DNA of 64,000 nt. Origin: Ixodes scapularis. Taxonomy: Eukaryota; Arthropoda; Arachnida; Ixodida; Ixodidae. The stretch spans positions 177,751,109 to 177,815,108 of the forward strand of contig NW_024609835.1 in NCBI RefSeq assembly GCF_016920785.2, in the 5' to 3' direction. The translations under genes were made by a program, and so were the position numbers. The first letter of the stretch is position 1. Each line of letters starts with the position of its first letter. Under the pieces are notes generated by a model. It ran no database searches. It saw only the letters and a list, made by a program, of their open reading frames with translations, and had not been told where the DNA came from. Below, piece by piece: positions 20,813 to 30,823 of this stretch.

Positions 20813-21589
20813 GAAACTAAGCATCGCACAGAAAAAAAGGTTGATTCCGTTTTGGTGTCTGCCCAAGAGCCTATTTAGAAAAAATAACAACGTTCAAAAA
20901 CAGTTTTTATTTTATTTTAGAAAGTAACTTTTTATTTGTTCATTTTAAGCCCATAGTTTCAATTATAAACTTACTGGGCACCATCAATAACCCCTATATC
21001 AACGATTTTAGACAAGTATAAAGCATGCCGAGCATTTTAATGGGGTTTCGGCTTCTTATCAACGCGCATCTTGGCGGCGGCAGCTGTCGTGCCCTTCAAC
21101 GTGAAAAGCGCGGAAACAAGGCCAGACAATTCGCCAGTTTCGCCCGTTCGCCCGCCCCCCTTCCCTCTCTCGTAGAAAACAAAAAAAGTGCGGGGCGCGC
21201 GCGGCCAGGCGATAAGGAACGCCTCAGTGTTCGAAAGAGCATGGCATTTGATATTAAAACGCAATTTTCAAAAGCACTCCGTTGGCTTCGTGTCTTAGTG
21301 CAAGACTTAATATGAACGTAACAATATATTTAAGACAAGTTGGCAGGATTGTTTATATCTGCCCTAGTGTTTGATTAGTGAAATTGAAATTTTGGATTTT
21401 TACATGTTATCATTGTTGTGTGCATTGAAATATTAATATCTATTGACAATGCGAAAACGTGCGCCAAACATTAGGCTTCATCAGTTTTGAGACACTTTAA
21501 AGAAATAAAGTTCTATTATTATTTAAAGTTGGAAAGCTTTTACCCGGCTTGCACTCCCAGCATGCAATAAAACAATGAAGTATGTGAGT
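20813..21589. other. No gene recognised; downstream of channel gene
   Basis: AT-rich sequence with a GC-rich island at about 21060-21245. Short open frames there show no known domain. It lies 3' of the minus-strand channel gene. Confidence 0.4.
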
Positions 21590-21595
21590 TTTATT
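21590..21595 (-). terminator. Candidate polyadenylation signal of channel gene
   Basis: AATAAA on the minus strand about 210 bases after the stop codon at 21806. Position fits; no transcript evidence. Confidence 0.35.
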
Positions 21596-21805
21596 TAGGA
21601 TATGATTTGGTACAATTTGTGTTATGTAGACTTTTTTCAGATAGTAGCCTTTAATACAACCCTTTAATCATGAAAAAAATTATTATATAAGGTTTACCGG
21701 CTAAATATCATTATCGCATTTTATGTATAGTGTATCCCGCAACTTAAAACCAAGAAGCAGCTTTTTATATTTGGTCATTATATAATTGCGATATGTATCT
21801 GTGTT

Positions 21806-22000
21806 CTAGAGCGTCTCATACGTCCTTCTGACATAGAAAGGCCAGTACACAATATTAAAAAATATAAAGCAGATTGGGAACAGATATCGGGCGTTCCTCT
21901 CAACGGATTCCGATCGCTTGAGGTTGCGGTGATGCTCGAGCTTGTTAGCTTTGTCTAACTTAAGAAGAAAGTCGTCCGACGGGGTGCCGTGCTTCCAAAC
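21806..22000 (-). CDS. Channel exon g, M4 and stop
   Basis: Acceptor TTTTCGCAG|GTTTGG. Encodes VWKHGTPSDDFLLKLDKANK, then ARYLFPICFIFFNIVYW (M4) and the tail PFYVRRTYETL, ending at TAG. Confidence 0.92.
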   Translation of the reverse strand, partial: VWKHGTPSDDFLLKLDKANKLEHHRNLKRSESVERNARYLFPICFIFFNIVYWPFYVRRTYETL

Positions 22001-25000
22001 CTGCGAAAACAAAAAGCGTGCGTTAGTGGGAGCTTTGATATATCTACTTATTTTCCCCCTAACACTTGGTTCTGGATTGTTCATATTATTCGCTCGATCT
22101 TGTGCGACAATATTTGCAATATTATATTCAATATTGAATGATTGGTGGTAGTGTTTATGAATATTGTATGAGGTAGCTAATAGACGATAGATTCGTGGTT
22201 TTCTTTACTTCAGGATGAATTTGTTGGACGCGGCGCTGCTGCTCCAAGCTTTTCCATCAACAAAATCTGTCGCTTCTCATCCACAAAGAAAGAAAAGTGC
22301 TACATTTGCATTGCAAAAAAAAAAAAACGAATGAGAGGTAAAGTCGATAATGTTTCTAAAGCTGGGGCCAATTATTGTGTTTTTAATAGGGGCACTAGTA
22401 ATTGACATATGACTCCACTCTTGAGTGATTGTTTTTATAACTAAAAAAAAGCCTGTTGCAGCTTTATAATTGCACCCCAGTTATTTATTTACGTCAACAT
22501 TAATGGAATCTAGTTAGAAAAAGCTAGACAAAAAAATAGATAATAAGGTGACGACATTATTTCTACACATTAGACTACAAAATGTATACCAATCAAACAA
22601 CGGTCCTTGGGTAAAAGTAAAGCTTTTTTTTTTCATTTTAGAAATAAACGCACCGCCGAACGTCGAGTCTCAACCCGACGGTAACACTAGCGGTTGGGAA
22701 AGTTCAAGAACATAGCGTCTTCTAATTCAGTCGTTATTTTAACAAGTTATTAACTAGAAAATGACAGAAAACAAAGACCACAAATATACCGGGGAATAGA
22801 CCCTTTCAGAAATTAAGTGCCATCTGGTGGTTCGTAAAGCAGTTTAGGTTTTGCCCTATCAATGGCGGAAATGAACTTGTATCGGCACCGTCACTTTCGC
22901 AAGTCGACGGCACGCGAGGAATTGTTCAGTGTGAGTTCTTTCTCGATCACTTTCAGGTCGATGGTGACCAAGAACGTGCATTCAGAACAAAGCTCGAACC
23001 CACTGAGATGCCTCGAGAAAATTCTATACACCAAAGTGCTTTAAAGCCGATTGTGTGCCACGACAGATTGACTGAATCTGAGCAATTAGAAATAAACGCT
23101 TACGTAGCTCTTGTGTTCCAGCCCTACTTCGCTTCGTACTGACCCCCGAACGTACAGGCCTCGCAATATCCGCTTAGGAGCATCTTCAGTGTCTTCCTTT
23201 ATCAGTCACTAGAAGGCCGCCATTCGTAGGGCACAAATGCCGTTCCACAGATGATGATAGTGATCAAAGTGGCCAGACTGAATTTCGGAAAGGGTCTATA
23301 GCCACCGTTTTGCATAGGGGTAGTTTGTAATGCTTAGAATATATGAATATGATACCACCATGTGTAGAAATTTTGGCATTTGAATCCAACCGTTAGTGAT
23401 ACATTTTGACAGATACAGAATTCGGCGAAGCGTAATTTATTTTTCACCCGAGAAAGGAAGTTTATGTATTTTCTCCCAAGCACCCAGTGCATCAAGAGCC
23501 GAATAGATTTAAACAAATTGTCGCACACAATTAGGCTTACATGCCACATGTCGCCAAGACCTTGGTCGACCTTGCGCATGATGACGGGTCTTAGTTTCAT
23601 GCGAGACATGAAGTTGACCATGCTCGAAACGAGAATAAGGCCGTAGATGAAGAGAATGCAGGCGGTGATCCAGACGTCGGCCATTTTGAGGTAGGAGACG
23701 CGAGGGATTGACGACCTTGCATCGTTGGCCACCGTCACGGCGGTGAACAGGCAGTTGACGGAAAGCACCATGCGGGCCTGTGGGATCTCCACCTTGAACC
23801 AGAGGGCGTGCCACGACATCAGGACCGTGAGTGTGAGGGGCAGGTACATGTGGATCAGATAGTAGCCGGGATCTCGCTCCAGCAGGAACACCAGGTTGAG
23901 GCTGCTGAAGTTGCCTGCGAAACGAGGGTAAGAGTAGTCAGAATTACGATAGGTTAAAAAAATGATTGATCGGTTTATTGATTGCATTATTACACTTTTA
24001 GAAAGAAGACGAAGAAGCGGAGGCTCGAGAGCGAACAGCGCGCTCTCTCAGCTTGTGCACTTTTTCGTCGCTCGAACACCAACGATGTCTCTCGTTAACC
24101 CTCACTAAACCACCCATTTCGAAACCCTCAGAATATTATCAAGCTGGAGCAGTTTTGCCTACATGACATTAGGCAAAAGTACCAATTCCTCGAATAAATA
24201 ATTGAATATAATATTCAACCTGAGGAGCCTTTTTAAAGGACCGTTGTGCTTTATATTAAATACAAAATAGTACATTTGGTTTGTTTTTTTCTCCAGTGCG
24301 TTAACAACTATGTTCCAAACTCTGTATTCTCTGTGCTCCGTGGCGACCTCTTCATCGTCATGACTTTTAATCTTATTCCTTATTTCCATTTTATTTCTAC
24401 GCCCTCCACTGGTCTCATTTAGCTCACTTTTGTACGTAACTAATTGGCTTATTCGGAAATATCTATGTGCTTTGTACTGGAGATAGGATGCTTTAATAGC
24501 CCTTTTTATGCCTAATATTTGTGACTGACTGTACAGTGAGGTCACATCTGATTTTTTTTTGTGTGGAGAAGATGCAATAAAAGTTGGGTCTGATTGTCGG
24601 CTCACCGGCGAGCCTTATATGACTTGTCAGTTTCAGGAGGCATTATTATTCTACAATTAGAACATGTGAAAATTAGGCTACAAATGCTATACGAACACTT
24701 CACTACAGTTTTGGTTTCACGGAGATAAAAAAGATAATCTATTTTATTTTGAAGTCGGGACACTAAAAAGACAAATATTTGTGTTTTCGTACATATCGCG
24801 CATATCAGAAAACTATATCTTGAACGCTATAATGAAAAACTTCATAGCTTGTAAACTGGTGAGTAATGCACCGTCGTTTTGCTAAATCTCTGGATTCTAG
24901 CTAGTTGGTACAGTAGATCAATTTAAGCTCTGTTTTCAAAAGAAGCTAAAGAATACTACGCACCAGCTTCTAACAAATTATTTAATGCATGATGCTTGAT

Positions 25001-28000
25001 ACTCTAGGCGTACACAAAAAAATTAATTTTTGCACTTCTAGTCAATTGTCGAATGCTCGTACACAGCATTCGTGGTAGGTTCAATTATTGCTTTTGATAC
25101 TTGTATACTGGCGCAAACTAAAGTCACTAAATCACGGAAAAGTAGCGCCCTTCCCTATCTACTAGCAAGACACAAAACATACTATCATACAGAATACATA
25201 AACCTGCCAAGGCGATTTGCAGCTCGGTCTTTGTTGCCAGAGTAATGGCCATTTCTGTCCTTCAAATTTTTAAAGCTTTGTAAGGGTCATTTTGAACCAG
25301 TCGCGCCAAGATCGTTATAGAGCGGCGCTGCACAGAAAGCATTCCTCGCCAATAAAAGCGTATTTTACTCTAAGTATGCAATTATCTTATCAATTATGCA
25401 TCTCTCCACAAATCTATACAATCATATCGTTTTTTATGCCCAATTCAAGAAAGGAAACTTATTTTTGAACGGCTCATGTGACGCTGCGAGGATCTGCTCT
25501 AGTGTCGCCTGTGTGTGGATGACCAAATATTGGTATACAAGAAATGTCTCTAAAAGAAACATGCCACTACGAATTTGGAGCGGCTCACCGAGTAAGGAGA
25601 GATTAAAGGAAAGCTGCCCTACCTATGGACCAAATTTCCGATCATACGGAGAGCTTCGCGTTACTTTCCCAGTTGCCTTAGTGTAAAATATGACTGCTGA
25701 AATCAGGCATGGCTCTGGCGCATTGTGCGTGTAACATTTCTACAGGAGAAACAAATAGGTGGCCATACAAGGAAGTAAAAAATTACGTCAAGCTTTAATA
25801 CAAAATAAGTAATATTTTGAATACTTTGTCCTAATTTCTGAATCATCCGCTAGTGCGTTGTAGCTTTCGCAACTTTAAAATTATGAGGAAGTCTATCTTG
25901 GCACTGTCGCCTGCTGCTATTTTTTGTAATTGTTTTAACATCTTTTAACTAATATCTCAATGTTGCGTGGCTAACGCGTAAAAAGGAGCTCGGCAACAGT
26001 GTTCTTTTTGTAGGCTAGTTGTATTACATCAGCCACTAAACGTTTCCATAGCGTATTTGAATGTGAAATTTCTCTAGAAGTTTTCTGTTTGAATATTAAA
26101 AAAACGGTTACCATACTCACCTGTGTGGTGATATCTTGTGAATGATCCACTGTAGAAGTCTATCAGGTCAAATTCTGGCATGTCGTTGGAGAATTGCAAC
26201 AGTGCCGGTTCTTTATCACGCCAGAAAAGTTGGACTTTGTCGTCTGTGTGCGCGTCTGAAACGATACGAGTTTTTTCAACGGAGAAATTATATATTTTTC
26301 TAATATTTATTTCATATAAATACCTTTATATTACTCACAAGGGCGAATGAAGATGTTGCATTTTTGTCTGTCCATCGGGAAGAGTTGGAAATTCATCAAG
26401 CAGGACAACCGTAGAGTGATCCTGGGTTGATAAAGCGGGATCATTAAGGTCAAAGAATAACACTGCTTGATAGGAAAAGGAATTTAATTGCTTTACATGG
26501 TAAAAGCGACTAAACTCATCTTGTATGTTTTGTTTACTAGTTAAAAATCACTTTTTTTTATGGAGGTTCTGACAAAGGATAGTTTGTTTCAAAGTTAAAA
26601 TCATATTCGTTTTATGATGGTTTTGACAAGTCTTCACTAAGAGGACGCCGTCTGGATCTCTTCGTTGTAGAGTGAAATTTGACCAGTGCAGTGTAGCTGC
26701 GACCTCTGGGTCTTAAAAAGACACTGACCCTCCCCCCCCCCCCCCCCCCGCCCACACACACACACACACAGACGCAGACGCACGTTTTCTTTTTTGCTAT
26801 GCAATGTAATATGGAGTCAGAAGACTACCCGATCAATATTTAGCTACAGCGTCACGTTTATTTTTAATAAAGCAAAAAATGCAACTGCTCGAAACCGAAA
26901 CTGAAACTGAACTGGGGAGAAAGAAGGCATGTAGAGGAGGGGAGAGTTTCCGAAGGTCACGTGACTACAACCGACCGTGTTTTCTTTTTTTCTTTCGTTT
27001 TTACGTCCGCGTGAAGCAGAGGAAAAACTCGAACGTCGCACGTCGCACAAAAATCGTAAGCGTCGAGCACTTCGTGCTTGACGTTAGCGCGTTTTTCAAG
27101 CTCATACTATTCGTGTTTCTTCAGACGTGCGATGTCTTCGGCCAAGAGGGAGGGCAACGACTCGGCGACGCCCTCGTGCGGAACAGCTTGGTGGTCGGGC
27201 GTGTCGTACGGAATAAATTTTAGTTGCTTTGATCGGTAAACGATTTCTCTTTCGAAGCTAGACAGATTCGTCGGTACCGCGCAAGACACTTCTGAAGTAG
27301 AGGTCGCAGGCCCGTCATCCGCCGCCATTGCTTAGTCCGCTTCGTTCGGCCGTCCAGCCCGCGACTCTCGCAATGCGACGCCATGTTGAGAATTAAACAG
27401 AAAATGCATAGTGCTTCCGGCTTCCTGTGCAACTTTTTTTTTCTTTCAATCAACGTATTTTCAGTTTTTTTAGGAATCACAAGAAACGGGAAGGATATTT
27501 TTTTTATTTTTAATATTGAGCGTGTCCTTCGATATCCTACGACTTTGGTTATATTTGGTGTGTGTGTCTAAACCATAGAAAACTGCATGTTAACACGGAG
27601 AAGAGGGTGCACGCGACTCAAACCGTCCAGTTCTCGATCGGCGGTTTTCGAGTGGAAAGAAAACGAATTTCGAGCCGAAAATGGAATTCTGGATAGTTTG
27701 ACTCTCATATGTCGTGTACAAATAAAAACCTTGGCGAGCGTGAATACCTTTCTCAGTGTTCCTTTAAACCCGTATCAGGCGGTGCTGAATATACGGCCCC
27801 ATGACGGTACACATTGGATCGGAAACAGAACTTAGAATGCGCGCGCTTCCACAGTGCAAGCTTTGTTTTGTTTTGGCCATGCTTCCATCTTTCGCGTGCA
27901 TAAAAGTTCCGCGCACAAAATATGCGCTTCGTTTGTCTCATTTGGATACGAGATTGATGTACGGAAGACAGTTCTTGCCTTAGACTGAACGTAACGGTTC

Positions 28001-29503
28001 CATCGAGTGCAATCTGGACCATTTGATTTGGTACCGTGACGTCATGCGTGCTTGCTTCCTTGGCGTTCACGAAGAAAATGTCCGGCTTCCATATTCGATC
28101 AAGGATGTCGCCTCCGTTGATGGTGAGGGAGTCATTGAAGTCGAAACGGTACAGTTCCAGCCGCTCATCTCTCCAAACCTCCTGGAGGTCTAGGTCAACG
28201 GTGTAGTCCTGCCGTCAGAACACCCGCTTCAGTCAGATAACTAGATATATGTATATCAAAGCTAGTGTAATCGGTGGTCACAATACAAAAGTTCATAAAG
28301 AAAGCGGTAGAATAGCAAAGGTCGAAATGCAGCATAAATATCATGGCTATTTTTTTTACGGCTACCTGTTGAATTTAATCAGCTGGTCCTAAGCATTTAT
28401 TTTCGTTCATAAGAAACTAAATTTGAAATAAAACTAAGGAAAACAAAAGTTTGGGATCGATATTAACATTGTGACTGATAGTCTACTAGTTCCTCAGCTG
28501 TGTTAAAGACTCGCATGCAATTGGTGCCCTCCGGGCACACTTCGGAGATGCCTCGGAGTCGCTCAAATGAACAGATAGAAACATCGGTCGTTTCCTTCTA
28601 TATTTAATATATTATATCTCTGCCTCTCACTAGTTGTTCGGTGATTTCAGCTTACGTTGTCCAGGAATGCATGTCCAATGCCCGATAATTTGCTTCCTAT
28701 AAAGTTTTACTTGCCGACTCGAGAAAGGAATTTAAACTGTCCACGCAGTCTATGATATAATCAATGAGTCATCGAGCAGATTGTCTTACATCATGTGCGA
28801 GCAAAGCCAAAGCTATAAACACGATCATATTCCTCTAATGAGGCTTGCACTGCACAAGTGTTCTTGATAAGGACGGTGAAAGCGTGGAACTTGCTCTCGT
28901 TGTTAAAATGAAATAAAATATAAAACATCGCTTTTAAACTATCTCTCCTTTATTTTGGTCACAGAGAAACTTAATTTTGTTAACTTCACCGAAGGAACGC
29001 AGTGGTTTGTAAAGGTACAGCGAAGAAAATTGAGTTGCTATCAGCCAAACATAGGAATGCGCTAAAATTGAAATGTTTAGTTTGTTTAGTTAGTTTCTCG
29101 ATTTCTGACCTCAGAAAGCAAACCAAATTTCTGGCCACTATTGAGCGATTTTGTCAATCTCCAACTGAGTAGGGCATATTAGTAGGTATATTACTCACCA
29201 TGTTTGCTTCTTCCAGCGGCCCCATACTGTTAAGAACCAGACTGACGGTTACGTTAGTGGCTTCGCCTGTTTGAGTAAAGGAACCGGCGTATATGGATGT
29301 CAGTAAACAGAATTCTTACGTTTTAGGCAGAATTATTTCGTGATAACTGTGGAAAGTTGCACAAGGCTGGCTTACCAGTTCCGTAAGTGGGCCAGGCTCT
29401 GTTGTCGTAATCGCTTAAGATTTCGTCGAGGAAAGACAGCTTTCTTGCTAGTGCGGAGTCATCTTGCCAAGGAATGCCTTTATATTTCGGCGGCTGAGGA
29501 ACC
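21806..29503 (-). CDS. Cys-loop ligand-gated ion channel subunit, 5' end missing
   Basis: Seven exons on the minus strand: 29503-29376, 29266-29199, 28208-27979, 26421-26339, 26255-26121, 23914-23541 and 22000-21806 (stop TAG at 21808-21806). All phases join, giving about 404 residues. In order these are an N-terminal ligand-binding domain (FLDEILSDYDNRAWPTYG, MDYTVDLDLQEVWRDERLEL, DRIWKPDIFFVNAKEASTHD), a Cys-loop with exactly 13 residues between cysteines (CLMNFQLFPMDRQKC), M1 (YYLIHMYLPLTLTVL), M2 (IPQARMVLSVNCLFTAVTVA), M3 (ADVWITACILFIYGLILVSS), a short cytoplasmic loop of about 60 residues, and M4 (ARYLFPICFIFFNIVYW). Layout and exon sizes fit GABA/glutamate/pH-gated anion-channel relatives, acting in the plasma membrane. 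The pore start is IPQAR rather than the usual PAR, and no second extracellular disulfide is visible. The ligand cannot be told. The signal-peptide exon was not found. Confidence 0.9.
22797..23298. mobile_element. MITE in the last intron of the channel gene
   Basis: TAGACCCTTTCAGAAATT at 22797 and AATTTCGGAAAGGGTCTA at 23281-23298 are inverted ends with one mismatch, bordered by TA. The inner 500 bp have no transposase; the open frame at 22862-23044 has no recognisable domain. The TA borders would suit Tc1/mariner-type insertion, but this is weak. Confidence 0.65.
23541..23914 (-). CDS. Channel exon f, M1-M3, 374 bp
   Basis: Acceptor TTTCGCAG|GC; donor GGCAT|GTAAGC. Encodes NFSSLNLVFLLERD, M1, M2, M3 and the start of the cytoplasmic loop (MSRMKLRPVIMRKVDQGLGD). 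Confidence 0.95.
23915..26120. other. Intron of channel gene, nothing else recognised
   Basis: AT-rich intron of about 2.2 kb. The open frames at 24159-24605 (minus) and 25396-25686 (plus) carry no recognisable domain. Confidence 0.5.
26121..26255 (-). CDS. Channel exon e, 135 bp
   Basis: Acceptor TTTCAG|ACGCGC; donor ACAG|GTGAGT. Encodes YAHTDDKVQLFWRDKEPALL and onward to DLIDFYSGSFTRYHHTG, the last part of the extracellular domain including the loop C region. Confidence 0.92.
26339..26421 (-). CDS. Channel exon d, Cys-loop, 83 bp
   Basis: Acceptor CCCAG|GATC; donor CCTT|GTGAGT. Encodes the signature disulfide loop and NIFIRP. Confidence 0.92.
26422..27978. other. GC-AG intron of channel gene with C and CA tracts
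   Basis: Contains a poly-C tract followed by CA repeats at about 26731-26770, and a moderately GC-rich block at about 26880-27830 that may be an unrecognised repeat. A minus-strand open frame (27328-27107) begins MAADDGPATSTSEV; I do not recognise it. Confidence 0.45.
27979..28208 (-). CDS. Channel exon c, ends at a GC donor
   Basis: Acceptor GGCAG|GACTAC. Encodes DYTVDLDLQEVWRDERLELY through DGTVTFSLR. The frame and the family pattern (SLR|ITLRLSC) force the exon to end at AAG, followed by GCAAGA, a GC-AG intron donor. Confidence 0.9.
28209..29198. other. Intron of channel gene, nothing recognised
   Basis: No repeat structure or coding block was identified. Confidence 0.4.
29199..29266 (-). 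CDS. Channel exon b, 68 bp
   Basis: Acceptor CAAACAG|GC; donor ATG|GTGAGT. Encodes EATNVTVSLVLNSMGPLEEA and NM. A 68-bp exon at this place is common in Cys-loop anion channel genes. NVT is a possible N-glycosylation site. Confidence 0.9.
29376..29503 (-). CDS. Channel exon a (first found)
   Basis: Acceptor TTTTTAG before GGTTCC; donor ACTG|GTAAGC. Encodes VPQPPKYKGIPWQDDSALAR through NRAWPTYGT. It begins at codon position 2, so another coding exon must lie upstream. Confidence 0.8.
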
Positions 29504-30022
29504 CTAAAAATACGCGTTTTCGTTCCATCAGTACGTGAGCATACTTGTTATTGTACAACCAAATATTTTATAATTTTTTGCCATTTGGCTTTTCACTGGG
29601 AGTCCGGTAATAAGATACATACAAAATGTAATCAAATGACTGATTTCACGACAACCTTCGTTTTTTCTTTCCAATCATCAAAGATACAAGCACATATAAG
29701 GGCAGATTGAGTAAACGCAGGAATATATTTTTATTGCTGTTTATACAAGTAGAAAACTAGTAAGTTGAATTTAATCTAATAAAAAACTATAATACAAGAG
29801 GTGTAAACCAAATGCCAACAATGTTGCAATATTCCCATTTAAAAAAAGGAGAACATATGACCAGCAAAAATTAAGTAGGGACCAAACTTTTAAAAAATAT
29901 GAAACACTCAAAGAGGGGTCTTGTCACTAGCTTATTGTCATGCTATCTTTTCCTCAAGAGCGATTACCCGTTCGAGTTGAACATGCAAACTGATCAGACC
30001 AATTTAATAGGCCGCCCTGTAT

Positions 30023-30029
<7 letters not shown>
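29504..30029. other. Upstream intron or flank of channel gene
   Basis: No further channel exon was recognised here, although the phase of the exon at 29503 requires one upstream. Confidence 0.4.
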
Positions 30030-30079
<50 letters not shown>

Positions 30080-30823
30080 TTATTTACGCAGGATGTATTC
30101 AGGGCGGCACTAGGCAGGTTCGTCGAAGCCAGCAGGGGCTTGTAGGACTGAACCTAAGTAGCAGTGGTAAATAAGAGAGTTTTGGTAAATAATAAAATAA
30201 AGCAGAAAAACACCACATGGTTTCTTCAGTTGTGAAAACTACACAAAAATGTCAGTCAGAAAGTTATTGTCAGAGTCAAGGAAAAAATATACAATACAAA
30301 TATAAGCTATTTTTCTAGTAGAAGGAAAAAAAAAGAGGTATGGCTAAGTTCCAGTCGTATCGTATAAGAACTTGATGATAGAAGGAGTCATACACATGCA
30401 CACACACGCAGATACGCGCACACACAAATACACAGACATTACTGCATTACACTACACAAAAAAATGTTGACTCGAAAAAAGATTCATGTAAGGAAGCAGC
30501 ACCAATTATGAAGAAACCAAAAATGAGATATTATAAGGCCTCTTCATCGATGGAAAGTGTCCGGAGTGCCTTTTTGAGTTTCTTTTTGGAAGTAATCTCT
30601 GAAAGGCTTGGGGGCAATAGGTTAAAAATCTGAGGGACGTAGTACGAACGCATATTTTTGCCGTAGCGGGTATAACATATCGGAGTGAGGAATCTTGAAG
30701 CTTTCCGCAAGTTTCGTGGGATGGGGCGTGGAGATTTAAAATCGTCTTTCCAGTGGTGATTGAGCACAACTGTTTCCAGAAATAGGGACTGAAAAGTTGG
30801 CATTGATAGTGTTTGAAAAAGAT
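30030..30823 (-). mobile_element. LINE B: 5'-truncated 3' end with TAA tail
   Basis: Minus-strand reading ends in a long ATT/TAA repeat (30030-30072), the 3' tail. The frame at 30823-30540 ends LSMPTFQSLFLETVVLNHHW, YGKNMRSYYVPQIFNLLPPS and LKKALRTLS. This parallels the C-terminus of the LINE A open frame, so it is a relative of the same family cut off at its 5' side. Confidence 0.8.

Noticed and set aside
27107..27328. Minus-strand frame MAADDGPATSTSEV inside an intron
   Set aside because: Looks protein-like, but no family is recognised, there is no splice context, and it sits in a repeat-like GC-rich block.
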